A DNA stretch of 59,328 nt, taken from assembly GCF_001650635.1 (NCBI RefSeq), contig NZ_LWQU01000085.1, forward strand, positions 1-59,328, read 5' to 3'. Below are positions 8,494 to 17,895 of this stretch, in pieces. Each line of letters starts with the position of its first letter. The stretch's first letter is position 1. Made by a program: the position numbers and the translations under genes. The notes under the pieces are model-generated. The model was not told where the DNA came from. It saw nothing but the letters and a program-made list of their open reading frames with translations, and did not search any database. Origin of the DNA: Magnetospirillum moscoviense. Its GTDB lineage: Bacteria; Pseudomonadota; Alphaproteobacteria; Rhodospirillales; Magnetospirillaceae.

Positions 8494-9477
8494 TCATCTG
8501 TCGGAAAGCTTCGCCCGCGCCCGGGAATCGGCCCCCGACGGCAAGGGGGCGGCGCGGTCGGCCACCCAGGCGGCGATGTCGTCCAACACCACCTTGGCCT
8601 GCAGGTCGCGCAGCAGCATGTGCCAGCCCTGGCCGTACAAGGCGACCCGCTGCTCGGTTTCCAGGCCGGGCAGGGCGCGGATCGCCCGCCAGGTCGGCTC
8701 GGCCGGGATGACCTCGTCCTTCTCGCCATACAGCACCAGGGTCGGGCCGGTGACCGTGGGGGCCAGTTCGGCGGCGCGGTCCATCAGATCGACCACCCCC
8801 TTGATGGCATCGACGCGGGTTTCCTTGATGACCAAGGGGTCGGCGCCCAGCTTCTTCAGCATCTCGATATTGTCGGACGGGCGGATGTTCAGCCCGCGAC
8901 CCGACGGCTTCCAGCCCGGCGCGACATGATAGGCCAGCCACAGGACGGCGCGCTGGTACCATGGCATGGCGGCGCGGCCCCACACCGCCGGCGCCGACAA
9001 GAGCTTCGCGGTCATTTCCGCGGGCGTGCGGCCTTGGGCTTCCATCACCATCAAGACGGCGCCGCCCATGCTTTCACCCAGGGCGAAGACCGGCACGCCG
9101 GGATGCTTGGCCGCCATCAGGCGAATGGCGGTGGCGGAATCGTCGGCCATGGCCTCGGTCGATGACCAAGTGCCCGGATGCGGCCCCTGGCCGAAGCCGC
9201 GCTGGTCATAGGCGTACGATGCGATGCCCAATCCGGCCAGATACGTGCCCGGCTCGTCGAAGAAGTTCGAGTAATCGTTCATGCCGTGCAGGGCGACGAT
9301 CACCGCCTTGGGCGGCCCCGCCGGCATCCATTGACGCAGCGGCAAGCGGGCGCCGTCGGCCATCAGCAGATGATCGGGGGCGATGGCGGGGGTGACCACC
9401 GGGGGGCCGGGCGGGTGGCTCACGGCGGCGCAAGCCGACAGCAGCAGGGCGAGCAGCAGGACATGCAGCCGCCTCAT
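8494..9477 (-). CDS. Lipoprotein alpha/beta hydrolase (lysophospholipase-like)
   Basis: This 327-residue protein has a lipoprotein signal ending LLLSACAAV, so it should be lipid-anchored in the envelope. The fold is a serine hydrolase of the monoacylglycerol lipase/lysophospholipase group. The HGMNDYSNFF oxyanion region, the GESMGG nucleophile elbow, the LVLYGEKDEVIP segment with the acid, and GWHMLLRD with the catalytic histidine are all present. The likely substrate is a lipid ester, but this is not proven. Its start overlaps the end of the ABC ATPase gene by four bases (ATGA), which indicates translational coupling. Confidence 0.85.
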   Translation of the reverse strand: MRRLHVLLLALLLSACAAVSHPPGPPVVTPAIAPDHLLMADGARLPLRQWMPAGPPKAVIVALHGMNDYSNFFDEPGTYLAGLGIASYAYDQRGFGQGPHPGTWSSTEAMADDSATAIRLMAAKHPGVPVFALGESMGGAVLMVMEAQGRTPAEMTAKLLSAPAVWGRAAMPWYQRAVLWLAYHVAPGWKPSGRGLNIRPSDNIEMLKKLGADPLVIKETRVDAIKGVVDLMDRAAELAPTVTGPTLVLYGEKDEVIPAEPTWRAIRALPGLETEQRVALYGQGWHMLLRDLQAKVVLDDIAAWVADRAAPLPSGADSRARAKLSDR

Positions 9478-10415
9478 GCCTTGGACGAGGTCAGTTGCAG
9501 GAAGATGTCTTCCAGGTCGGCTTCCTCGGTCGACAGGTCTTGGATGACCAGCCCGGCCTCGCGCACCAGATCCAGGATCTTGCCCATGGGCAGCGCCGAC
9601 GGCTGATAGCGGATGACCATCCGCCCGTCGGGTCTGATCTCGGGGGCCAGTGCAGCCAGAGCGCCAGGCACGGCGTCAAGACGCTGGTCCAGGGTCAGGA
9701 CCACCGCCTTGGAATCCATCCGCGCCAACAGGTTCGGCGTGGTGTCGCAGGCCACCAGGCGGCCTTGGTTGATGATGGCGATGCGGTCGCACAATTCCTG
9801 GGCTTCTTCCAGGTAATGGGTGGTCAGGACCACCGTGGTCCCGGCGGTGTTCAACTGGCGGATCATCGCCCACAGGCTTTGGCGCAGCTCGATATCGACG
9901 CCGGCGGTCGGCTCGTCCAGCACCAGCACCGGCGGATTGTGCACCATCGCCTTGGCCACCAGCAGGCGGCGGCGCATGCCGCCCGACAGGGTGCGGGCAT
10001 AGGAATCGGCCTTGTCGGCCAGGCCGACGCTTTCCAGGATCGCCTCGGTGCGGCGCTCAGGTCTGGGCACGCCGTACATGCCGGCCTGGACCTCCAGCAA
10101 TTCGCGCGGCGTGAAGAACGGGTCCAGGTTCAGCTCTTGCGGGACCACGCCGATGGCCGCCTTGGCGCCCCTGGGGTCCTTGTCGATGTCTCTGTCCCAC
10201 ACCGCCACGGTTCCAGCGCTTTTCATCACCAGCCCGGCCAGGATGTTGATGAAGGTGCTTTTGCCGGCGCCGTTCGGCCCCAGAAGGCCGAAGAACGAGC
10301 CGCGCGGAATCGCCAGCGACACCTGGTTCAGCGCCTGCTTGCGGCCCTGCTTGCCGGCATAGACCTTGGAAAGGCCGTCAGCGTGGACGGCGTTGTCGGG
10401 AAGTGTTTGCTCCAT
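9474..10415 (-). CDS. ABC-2 type exporter ATP-binding protein
   Basis: This is a nucleotide-binding subunit of 313 residues. The Walker A GPNGAGKS, the signature LSGGMRRRL, the Walker B VLVLDEPTAGVD and the switch histidine in TTHYLEEAQ are all intact. The C-terminal 80 residues form the extra domain typical of DrrA/NodI/CcmA-type ATPases that pair with ABC-2 permeases. I start at ATG 10415. The frame also has an upstream TTG. No permease gene is present nearby, so the partner must be encoded elsewhere. The gene is coupled to a lipoprotein hydrolase, which hints at lipid or envelope transport. Confidence 0.88.
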   Translation of the reverse strand: MEQTLPDNAVHADGLSKVYAGKQGRKQALNQVSLAIPRGSFFGLLGPNGAGKSTFINILAGLVMKSAGTVAVWDRDIDKDPRGAKAAIGVVPQELNLDPFFTPRELLEVQAGMYGVPRPERRTEAILESVGLADKADSYARTLSGGMRRRLLVAKAMVHNPPVLVLDEPTAGVDIELRQSLWAMIRQLNTAGTTVVLTTHYLEEAQELCDRIAIINQGRLVACDTTPNLLARMDSKAVVLTLDQRLDAVPGALAALAPEIRPDGRMVIRYQPSALPMGKILDLVREAGLVIQDLSTEEADLEDIFLQLTSSKA

Positions 10416-10467
10416 CGTCAGCAATGGGTATCATCCGCCGGTTTCAACGGTCAACGGATCATCCATC

Positions 10468-10671
10468 ATGTCCAACGCCCAGGCTGCCCAGAAGGCCCCC
10501 CAGTTCGAGACCATCACCGTCGAGTCCGCCTCGGTCGGCTGCGACGGCGGCGGCGGTCCGCTGGGCCATCCGCTGGTCTATCTGCATCTCGGCCACGACC
10601 GCCAGGTGACCTGCCCCTATTGCTCGCGCACCTTCGTGCTGGCCGAGGGCGCCAAGCTCGGCGGGCATTGA
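10468..10671 (+). CDS. Zinc-finger CHCC (NDUFS6-like) protein
   Basis: This 67-residue protein carries the zf-CHCC pattern, with likely zinc ligands Cys25, His34, Cys49 and Cys52 (CPYC). The family includes the mitochondrial complex I subunit NDUFS6, and alphaproteobacteria have a stand-alone homologue. Its bacterial role is linked to respiratory complex I. The ATG at 10468 follows a short gap from the divergent ABC gene. Its stop lies only five bases before the polA start, so the two are probably co-transcribed, although no functional link is known. Confidence 0.85.
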   Translation: MSNAQAAQKAPQFETITVESASVGCDGGGGPLGHPLVYLHLGHDRQVTCPYCSRTFVLAEGAKLGGH

Positions 10672-10676
10672 TTCCG

Positions 10677-13454
10677 GTGGCGGACGCTCCTCGTCACGTC
10701 TTTCTGGTGGACGGCTCGGGATTCATCTTCCGGGCCTTCCATGGCCTGCCGCCGATGACCCGGCCCGACGGCACCCCGGTCAACGCGGTCTACGGCTTCA
10801 CCACCATGCTGATGAAGCTGCTGGACGACACCGACGCCGACCATGTGGCGGTGATCTTCGACGCCGCCCGCAAGAGCTTCCGCAACAATATCTACCCCGC
10901 CTACAAGGCGCACCGCCCGCCCGCCCCGGAAGAACTGGTGCCCCAGTTCCCGCTGATCCGCGAGGCGGTCAGGGCCTTCAACGTCCCCTCGGTCGAGATG
11001 GACGGCTTCGAGGCCGACGATTTGATCGCCACCTATACCGCCCAGGCGGTGGCCGCCGGCGCGCGCGTCACCATCGTGTCGTCGGACAAGGATCTGATGC
11101 AGTTGGTGGGCGACGGCGTCACCATGCTCGACACCTTGAAGAACCGCACCATCGGCGTGGCCGAGGTGGCCGAAAAGTTCGGCGTCGCCCCCGATCGTGT
11201 GGTCGACGTCCAGGCCCTGTGCGGCGACAGCGCCGACAACGTGCCGGGCGTGCCGGGCATCGGCATCAAGACCGCCGCCCAATTGATCGCCGAATATGGC
11301 GACCTCGATACCCTGTTGGCCCGCGCCGGCGAGATCAAGCAACCCAAGCGGCGCGAGACCTTGCTGGAAAACGCCGATGCCGCCCGCATGAGCCGCGAGC
11401 TGGTGCGCCTGAAGACCGATGTGCCGGGGGTGGAACCCCTGTCCGGCTTCGCCAAGCGCCGCGCCGACCCGGCCGAGCTGGCCGCTTTCCTGGCCGCGCA
11501 GGGCTTCAAGAGCCTGATGGCCCGCCTGGGCGTCAAGGCCCACGCGCCGCAACAGCCGCCAGACGCCGCCCCGGTGCCGGAAACGCCGCCGCCGGTGGAA
11601 CGGGTCACCCAGGATTACGAACTGGTGACCAGTGCCGACGCCCTGGCCCGCTGGATCGAGGCGGCCACCGCCGCCGGCATCGTCGCTCTTGATACCGAGA
11701 CCACCGGTCTGGACCCGCTCAGCGCCGAACTGGTCGGCGTGTCGCTGGCGGTGGCGCCGGGACGGGCCTGCTATATCCCGGTCAAGCACACGACCGGCGA
11801 GGCCCAGGGCTCGCTGCTGTTGGGCGATGCCGGGGCACCCAAGGCCCCCGACATCCTGCCCCGCGCCCATACCTTGGCCGCGCTGGCGCCCTTGTTGGCC
11901 GACCGCTCGGTGCTGAAGGTCGGCCACAACATCAAGTACGATCTGCAGGTGCTGGCCCAGGCCGGCCTGTCGGTCGCCCCCATCGACGACACCATGCTGC
12001 TGTCCTATGTGCAAGATGGCGGCAGCCACGGCCACGGGCTGGACGAACTGGCCCAATTGCATTGCGGCCACACCAACATCCCCTTTTCGGCGGTGTGCGG
12101 CAGCGGCAAGAACATGATCACCTTCGACCGGGTGCCGCTGGACAAGGCGCTGGCCTATGCCGCCGAGGATGCCGACATCACGCTGCGCCTGCACGGCTTC
12201 CTGAAGGCCCGCCTGCTGGCCGAACGCATGGTCACCGTCTACGAAACGCTGGAGCGCCCGCTGGTGCCGGTGGTGGTGGCGATGGAAGCGGCCGGCATCA
12301 AGGTCGATGGCGCCGTGCTGGCCGGCCTGTCGTCCGAGTTCGGCGGTCGTATTGATCTGCTGGAGGCCGAGATCCAGGATCTGGCCGGCACCGCCTTCAA
12401 TGTCGGCTCGCCGCAGCAGCTGGGCAAGGTGCTGTTCGAGGACATGGCCCTGCCGGGCGGCAAGAAGACCAAGACCGGCCAGTGGGGCACCGGCGCCGAC
12501 GTGCTGGAGGAACTGGCCGCCCAAGGCCATGTGCTGCCGGCCCGGGTGCTGGATTGGCGCCAATTGTCGAAGCTGAAAAGCACCTATACCGACGCGCTGC
12601 AGGCCCAGGTCAACCCCCGGACCGGCCGGGTCCACACCAGCTATGCCCTGGCGGTGACCACCACCGGGCGGCTGTCGTCATCCGACCCCAACCTGCAAAA
12701 CATTCCGATCCGCACCGAGGAAGGCCGCAAGATCCGCACCGCCTTCGTCGCCACCCCCGGCCACACCCTGCTGTCGGCCGACTATTCGCAGATCGAGCTG
12801 CGCCTGGTGGCCCATGTCGCCGGCATCAAGGGCCTGATCGAGGCCTTCCATCACGGCGACGACATCCACGCCATCACCGCCTCGCAGGTGTTCGGGGTGC
12901 CGGTCGAAGGCATCGACCCGGGCTTACGCCGCCGGGCCAAGGCGATCAATTTCGGCATCATCTACGGCATCTCGGCCTTCGGGCTGGCCAACCAGCTGGG
13001 CATCTCGAACGGCGAGGCCAAGACCTATATCGAGGCCTATTTCGCCCGCTATCCGGAAATCCGCACCTTCATGGAGACGACCAAGGAGGAAGCCCGGGCC
13101 AAGGGCTTCGTGGTCACGCCGTTCGGCCGCAAGGTGTGGACGCCCGGCATCAAGGACAAGAACGGCGCGCTGCGCGCCTTCGCCGAACGGGCCGCCATCA
13201 ACGGCCCGATCCAAGGCGGCGCCGCCGACATCATCAAGCGGGCGATGATCCGCCTGCCGGGCGAGCTGGCGGCGGCCGGACTGACCGCACGCATGCTGCT
13301 GCAGGTCCATGACGAACTGGTGTTCGAGGTCCCCGAAGGCGAGATCGACGCGACCGCCCGCCTGGTCAAGCAGGTGATGGAGCAGGCGGCGAGCCTAAGC
13401 GTGCCGCTGGTGGTGGAAACCGGAACAGGTCCATCCTGGGCTCTTGCCCATTGA
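10677..13454 (+). CDS. polA: DNA polymerase I
   Basis: PolA fills gaps in excision repair and removes Okazaki primers. All three domains are complete in 925 residues. The 5'-3' exonuclease begins HVFLVDGSGFIFRAFHGLP. The 3'-5' proofreading exonuclease has DTETTGLDP with both metal acidic residues, and GHNIKYDLQVL. The polymerase has motif A (LLSADYSQIELRL), motif B (RRRAKAINFGIIYG) and motif C (VHDELVFEVP). I start at GTG 10677, the first usable codon after the preceding stop. The same frame stays open far upstream, antisense to the ABC gene, but that part is not protein-like. Confidence 0.95.
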   Translation: MADAPRHVFLVDGSGFIFRAFHGLPPMTRPDGTPVNAVYGFTTMLMKLLDDTDADHVAVIFDAARKSFRNNIYPAYKAHRPPAPEELVPQFPLIREAVRAFNVPSVEMDGFEADDLIATYTAQAVAAGARVTIVSSDKDLMQLVGDGVTMLDTLKNRTIGVAEVAEKFGVAPDRVVDVQALCGDSADNVPGVPGIGIKTAAQLIAEYGDLDTLLARAGEIKQPKRRETLLENADAARMSRELVRLKTDVPGVEPLSGFAKRRADPAELAAFLAAQGFKSLMARLGVKAHAPQQPPDAAPVPETPPPVERVTQDYELVTSADALARWIEAATAAGIVALDTETTGLDPLSAELVGVSLAVAPGRACYIPVKHTTGEAQGSLLLGDAGAPKAPDILPRAHTLAALAPLLADRSVLKVGHNIKYDLQVLAQAGLSVAPIDDTMLLSYVQDGGSHGHGLDELAQLHCGHTNIPFSAVCGSGKNMITFDRVPLDKALAYAAEDADITLRLHGFLKARLLAERMVTVYETLERPLVPVVVAMEAAGIKVDGAVLAGLSSEFGGRIDLLEAEIQDLAGTAFNVGSPQQLGKVLFEDMALPGGKKTKTGQWGTGADVLEELAAQGHVLPARVLDWRQLSKLKSTYTDALQAQVNPRTGRVHTSYALAVTTTGRLSSSDPNLQNIPIRTEEGRKIRTAFVATPGHTLLSADYSQIELRLVAHVAGIKGLIEAFHHGDDIHAITASQVFGVPVEGIDPGLRRRAKAINFGIIYGISAFGLANQLGISNGEAKTYIEAYFARYPEIRTFMETTKEEARAKGFVVTPFGRKVWTPGIKDKNGALRAFAERAAINGPIQGGAADIIKRAMIRLPGELAAAGLTARMLLQVHDELVFEVPEGEIDATARLVKQVMEQAASLSVPLVVETGTGPSWALAH

Positions 13455-13512
13455 CGGGTACACCTCCCCTTCCAATAGTATGGTGGCGGGGTTCGGTGGA
13501 AGGGATGCGACC

Positions 13513-13755
13513 GTGACCGAGGATTTGGCCTTCCTGACCGCTGAAAAGAAGCGGTTGGACCAGCTGCTGGACGACGCCATGGACCAGTACGCCCTGGTCG
13601 AGGAAGATCTGAACGTCCGCATGAAGGGCAAAAGCGGTGCCGAACTGGATGCCCTGATGGCCGAACGGGCCCGCATCGAGGACACCCTGGGCATCGTGGC
13701 CCTGGTCGAACGGATCGACGTCATCCGCGAGAAGATCGAGGCGTTGCGGGGGTAG
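13513..13755 (+). CDS. Small coiled-coil protein, unknown
   Basis: This gene encodes about 80 residues that are almost all helical and strongly charged, with heptad-like Leu/Ile spacing (LTAEKKRLDQLLDD, then ALVERIDVIREKIEAL). I do not recognise a family. The start is uncertain. GTG 13513 has GGAAGG about nine bases upstream and begins VTEDLAFLTAE, while the frame is open to 13444. It lies 58 bases after polA on the same strand and is convergent with the DUF2336 gene. Confidence 0.65.
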   Translation: MTEDLAFLTAEKKRLDQLLDDAMDQYALVEEDLNVRMKGKSGAELDALMAERARIEDTLGIVALVERIDVIREKIEALRG

Positions 13756-13773
13756 GGGGCAGCCCCTTGACCG

Positions 13774-15048
13774 TCAATCCGCCAGGAATTCCAACTGCCA
13801 GGTCATTTCGTCGGGTGACAGCGGGAAGCCGCCGTCGCGGGCGTGCAGGGTGCGGCTGGCCGGCAGCTTCAGCAGGCGGCTTTGCAGGGTCATGCACAAG
13901 GACATCGACAGTCCGGCCTTCCAGGCGATCGATACCATGCCCTTGGCGCTTTGGGTCTCGACGGTCTTCTTGATCACCTTGGGCGACAGCTCGGCCAGCA
14001 CCGCCAGCGAGGCGGTGACGAAGGCGATGTCGTTGCCCGAAAGCGCGGTGTCGATGGTGCTTTCGTCCAATTGGTGCTGGGCGTGCAACTGACGGGCGCG
14101 GATCAGGGCCGCCTCTTCGTCGGCGGCGCGCTTGGCCTCGCCCTTGGCCGGGCCCTGGACCTCCAGCTCGTCCAGGCGCTTCCTGACGGCGGCGGCCACC
14201 GCGGCGGTGGCGGCGGTATCGAGGTCGTTGCGCAAGGCCAGGCCCTGCAGCAGGTTGGCGGCGACGAAACGGGCCAGCTTGATGGCCGCCTTCGACGGCA
14301 GCGACGGACGGTTGACCAGCGGCTGGTGCCAGGCCTCGATATCGACGGCGCGATCGACCAGCCGGTCCAGGGTTTCCTCGCGGATCTGGGCGCTGGCATT
14401 GCCCAGCAGCACGGCGATGGCGTCGGTATCGTCGGTGGCGGCGATGGCGTCGGCCACCCGCACATTGACGCCGTCGCGCTTGGAAATGGCGGTCAACGCC
14501 CCGGGGATCGGGCTGGAAGCGATGATTTCCAGCAAATCCTCGTCGGTCAGCACCGGCGAATATTGAAGCACCGGGCCGGCCACGGCGATCTCGGCGTCGC
14601 GGGCCAGCCGGCCGATCACTTCCGGCGGGGCGTCGGCGACGTCCTTCAGGGCCTGCGACAGGATTTCGCGGACCCGGGTGATCTGGTCGCGGGCCAGGGT
14701 TTCCAGCGCCTCGTAGGCGGTGCGGCGCAGGCGGTCTTGTTCCTGCGCGGTCAGGCCGCGGGCGACCCGGGCGATCTTCATGGCCAGGTCCTGGCGCACG
14801 GCGGCGTCGATGTCGCGGGCCAGCAGCAGGTTCGCCTGGGCCGGCGTCGATGGGTTGGCGGCGACCAGGCGGCGGACGTCGGGGTCGGAATCCTCGGCCA
14901 GGAAATAAAGGATCTCGGCCCGCATCTCGGGGTGGCCGGCCAGCTTCGAGCGGACCGCTGGATCGGGGGCGGCGGCCAGATCGCGGGCTTCCTCATAGGT
15001 CACCTTGTGGTCGCCACCCAACAGGCGCTTCAGCAGGCTCATCACCAT
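13774..15048 (-). CDS. DUF2336 family protein
   Basis: This 424-residue protein matches the DUF2336 family, abundant in Rhodospirillales and Caulobacterales. It is built of HEAT-like helical repeats, seen as PAVRSKLAGHPEMRAEIL, DPDVRRLVAANPSTP and RDIDAAVRQDLAMKIA. Its molecular function is not established, though such proteins often accompany signalling genes. GGAGG lies eight bases before the ATG at 15048, inside the 3' end of the upstream GGDEF gene. That gene's stop is only five bases away, so the two are translationally coupled and probably act together. Confidence 0.85.
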   Translation of the reverse strand: MVMSLLKRLLGGDHKVTYEEARDLAAAPDPAVRSKLAGHPEMRAEILYFLAEDSDPDVRRLVAANPSTPAQANLLLARDIDAAVRQDLAMKIARVARGLTAQEQDRLRRTAYEALETLARDQITRVREILSQALKDVADAPPEVIGRLARDAEIAVAGPVLQYSPVLTDEDLLEIIASSPIPGALTAISKRDGVNVRVADAIAATDDTDAIAVLLGNASAQIREETLDRLVDRAVDIEAWHQPLVNRPSLPSKAAIKLARFVAANLLQGLALRNDLDTAATAAVAAAVRKRLDELEVQGPAKGEAKRAADEEAALIRARQLHAQHQLDESTIDTALSGNDIAFVTASLAVLAELSPKVIKKTVETQSAKGMVSIAWKAGLSMSLCMTLQSRLLKLPASRTLHARDGGFPLSPDEMTWQLEFLAD

Positions 15049-15052
15049 GGGT

Positions 15053-16732
15053 TCAGCCTCCGGTCGCGCCAGGCGGCGGGGCCAGGCGCCAGTGGCCCTT
15101 GCCGTCGCGCTTGACCTCGTACATCGCCTTGTCGGCGCGCGCGATCAGCTCTTCCAGGCTTTCATGGCTGGGGCCGCCATGGACGGCGACGCCCAGGCTC
15201 ATGGCCAGCTTCTTTTCCGGGCTGCCGGAATAGCGGACCAGCTCCTTGCTGGCCTCCAGCATGTCGGTGCAGCGCTGGATGGCGATATGTTCCTCGGCGC
15301 CTTCCAGCCAGATGGCGAACTCGTCGCCGCCCAGCCGGGCGACCAGATCGATCGGGCGGGTCGATTGCAGCAGCAGATCGCGCACCGCCAGCAGGGCCTG
15401 GTCACCGGTCTGGTGGCCGTGCACGTCGTTGACCGCCTTGAAATTATCCAGGTCGGCATAGATCAGGGCGGCCGGCCGGTGTTCGCGCGACAGGCGGTTG
15501 AAGCGCCGGGTGATTTCCTCGAAGAAGGCGCGGCGGTTGAACAGGCCGGTCAGGCTGTCGGTGCGCGACAGCTTCAAGATGCGTTCGTGGTTGGCGATCT
15601 GTTCGTTGGCCAGGCCGACCTGGTTGGCGACATCGTCGATCAGCAGGCGGTCGTCGTCGCTCCAGCCCGGGCGGCAGGGGTCGCGCCACAGCAGCACCGC
15701 CCCGTTGATCGAGGCGCGGTAGCGGCTGACGGTGGACAAGACGTTCCAGCCGCCGATGGAGTCGTCGAAATGGTCGGATTCCAGGAAGCTGTCCAGGATG
15801 GTCTTCTCGTCGCCGCCTTCGCCGTACTGGGCGGCCAGGGCGAAATCCGACGCTTCGGGATGGATGCGGAAAATCTGGCAGCCGGTAGCCCCCAGGGCGC
15901 GCGCGGTGGCCTCGGCGGCGGCGCGCAGCATGTCGGCGGGATCGACCTCGTCTCTGATGGTGCGCACGATATAGGACAGCAGACGCTCGCGGCTGTTGGC
16001 GCGCGACAGGGCGGCGTCGCGCAGGCGTTCCTGGGTGACGTCGCGACAGATGCCGCGCGCGCCGATCCATTCGCCCTGTTCGCCCAGGATCGGCGTGGCC
16101 GAGGCCAGCAGGCAGGCTTCCGAGCCGTCGGCCTGGCGCATCCACACCTCGGAATCCTCGACCGGGATCGAGGCCAGGAACGGCAATGCGGTGGTGTGGT
16201 CGGTCGAGGCCGAATATTCCTTGGGATGGTGGCCGACCAGTTCCGAGGCGGCATAGCCCAGCGCCCCCTTGGGGCTGACGAACACGAAGCGGCCGTCGGC
16301 ACCGACTTCCCAGGCGAAGTCGGAACTGATCTCGACCAGATCCTTGTAGCGCTGGCGCGATTCCACCAGGGCCGAGCGCAGGTTGCGCTCCAAGGTGACG
16401 TCGCGGCCCAGGATCAGAAGATGGTTGTCCTCGGTCGGCAGCGACGACAATTCCAGGATCAGCACGCCGCCGCCGGGGGCGGCCAGGGTCTCGATGGTCG
16501 CTGTCGGCTGGCCGTCGGCGGCGGCCAGCAGGGCGGGCAGGTTCTTCAGGCGGTTTGCGGCGATGGCGGCCTGCAGCGGCTCGGCGCGCCGGTTGGCCTG
16601 AACCACCGCGCCGTCACGGGTCAGCACCAGGGCCGGACCCGGATAGGCCGCCAGGGCGCTATCGCCCAGCGTCACCGCGCGGCGCTGTGGCTCGACCGGC
16701 CTTTGGGGTCTGGATTCGTGGCCCGAACTCAT
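15053..16732 (-). CDS. PAS-GAF-GGDEF diguanylate cyclase
   Basis: This 559-residue cytoplasmic sensor makes cyclic di-GMP from two GTP. There are two PAS-like regions (about 30-120 and 125-245; the second includes SDFAWEVGADGRFVFVSPKG), a GAF domain (about 260-390) and a C-terminal GGDEF domain. The active-site motif GGDEF is intact in ARLGGDEFAIWLEG, and DSLTGLFNRRAFFEE marks the domain start. I start at ATG 16732. An in-frame GTG at 16777 would add 15 residues without a better ribosome site. It heads a two-gene unit with the DUF2336 protein. Confidence 0.9.
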   Translation of the reverse strand: MSSGHESRPQRPVEPQRRAVTLGDSALAAYPGPALVLTRDGAVVQANRRAEPLQAAIAANRLKNLPALLAAADGQPTATIETLAAPGGGVLILELSSLPTEDNHLLILGRDVTLERNLRSALVESRQRYKDLVEISSDFAWEVGADGRFVFVSPKGALGYAASELVGHHPKEYSASTDHTTALPFLASIPVEDSEVWMRQADGSEACLLASATPILGEQGEWIGARGICRDVTQERLRDAALSRANSRERLLSYIVRTIRDEVDPADMLRAAAEATARALGATGCQIFRIHPEASDFALAAQYGEGGDEKTILDSFLESDHFDDSIGGWNVLSTVSRYRASINGAVLLWRDPCRPGWSDDDRLLIDDVANQVGLANEQIANHERILKLSRTDSLTGLFNRRAFFEEITRRFNRLSREHRPAALIYADLDNFKAVNDVHGHQTGDQALLAVRDLLLQSTRPIDLVARLGGDEFAIWLEGAEEHIAIQRCTDMLEASKELVRYSGSPEKKLAMSLGVAVHGGPSHESLEELIARADKAMYEVKRDGKGHWRLAPPPGATGG

Positions 16733-16863
16733 GCGACTTGGATTCCCGCCCACCCGATGATCAAACTCTCGTACCACGAAGTACCATAAGTATGGCGGTC
16801 AAACACCCCCTGAAACGCGAGCGGCCATTGCTTTTCGGCGGCTAAAGCCGCACCCTGTCGGCC

Positions 16864-17556
16864 ATGACCGTGACTCGTCCCCTCGACCAGATCGAAACCT
16901 GGGTGTTCGACCTCGACAACACCCTGTATCCGGCGACGTCCAGCCTGTTTCCGCAGATCGACGTGCGCATGCGCCGCTTCATCTCCGAGCGGTTCCACAT
17001 GCCGCTGGACGAGGCCTTCGCCCTGCAGAAGCGCTATTACCGCGAATTCGGCACCACGCTGCGCGGGCTGATGCTGGTGCATGGGCTCGAGCCCTCGGCC
17101 TTCCTGGACTATGTCCACGACATCGACCATTCGGTGCTGGCCGCCGCCCCCGACCTGGACCGGGCGCTGGCCGCCCTGCCGGGGCGCAAGCTGATCTTCA
17201 CCAACGGCTCGGAGCGCCATGCCGAGAAGGTGCTGGCGCAATTGGGCATCGGCCAGCATTTTTCCGGCATCTTCGACATCGAGGCGGCCCGCTATGTGCC
17301 GAAGCCGCAGCCGGAATGCTATCTGGACATGGTGGCGCGCTTCGCCTTCGACCCGCGTGCGGCGGCGATGGTCGAAGACATCCATCGGAACCTGAAACCC
17401 GCCTTCGACATCGGCATGACCACGGTGTGGGTCCGCCAGGACGACCACCCCGACGCCAAGGTGGTGATGCAAGACGATTCCGACCTGGCCCATGTCGATC
17501 ACGTCGTCGATGACCTGGTGGCGTGGCTGCGGACGGCCGGTTGGAGCGGAAAATGA
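16864..17556 (+). CDS. HAD pyrimidine 5'-nucleotidase
   Basis: This 230-residue HAD hydrolase belongs to the pyrimidine 5'-nucleotidase (SDT1-like) group, which removes phosphate from UMP/CMP-type substrates. Motif I is DLDNTLYP, motif II FTNGS, the motif III lysine is in YVPKPQPE and motif IV is VEDIHRN. Motif IV therefore carries ED where many members have ED or DD. The gene usually sits just upstream of dapD in alphaproteobacteria. Here two unrelated small genes separate them. It is divergent from the GGDEF gene across 131 bases. Confidence 0.85.
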   Translation: MTVTRPLDQIETWVFDLDNTLYPATSSLFPQIDVRMRRFISERFHMPLDEAFALQKRYYREFGTTLRGLMLVHGLEPSAFLDYVHDIDHSVLAAAPDLDRALAALPGRKLIFTNGSERHAEKVLAQLGIGQHFSGIFDIEAARYVPKPQPECYLDMVARFAFDPRAAAMVEDIHRNLKPAFDIGMTTVWVRQDDHPDAKVVMQDDSDLAHVDHVVDDLVAWLRTAGWSGK

Positions 17557-17693
17557 GGCTTCCGCTCTGGATTCCTTTGTAGTAGCGTGTTTTCGAGGTT
17601 TGCGATCAACCTGCGGCTGCTGCGAGCGGTCCGGGCTTGATTTTTCGATGCGCTTTCGTATGCTGCCGCCTCTGATTTTTCCGAGAGTGAACC

Positions 17694-17885
17694 ATGAGCC
17701 ACGGCGAACCCGTCTTCCCCCAAACGCTATCCGATGACGCGCAGCAGGTCATCCGTGCGCGGATGGTGGCCAAGGGGCTGATCATGGAACCGGAAAACGA
17801 AGGCGAAGACCTGTCCTATTTGGCCCGCTTGTTTGATTTGACCTGCAGTCGCCTGGATCGCGAGACGTCCGAACAGCAAGCATAG
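17694..17885 (+). CDS. Small protein, unknown
   Basis: This gene encodes a 63-residue acidic protein, MSHGEPVFPQTLSDDAQQ to LDRETSEQQA. No family is recognised. It is predicted soluble and helical. Its stop is ten bases before the next gene, so the two form a pair. Base composition and codon use are less GC-biased than in the flanking core genes, suggesting the pair was acquired. It sits where the nucleotidase and dapD would normally be neighbours. Confidence 0.6.
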   Translation: MSHGEPVFPQTLSDDAQQVIRARMVAKGLIMEPENEGEDLSYLARLFDLTCSRLDRETSEQQA

Positions 17886-17895
17886 GGTTGGCGCC

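Noticed and set aside
9495-10676. Upstream extension of the polA frame
   Set aside because: The frame is open but runs antisense to the ABC ATPase gene and across the zinc-finger gene. PolA similarity begins only at 10677.
15005-16789. Plus-strand open frame over the GGDEF gene
   Set aside because: It is the complement of an intact PAS-GAF-GGDEF protein and has no start signal or domain.
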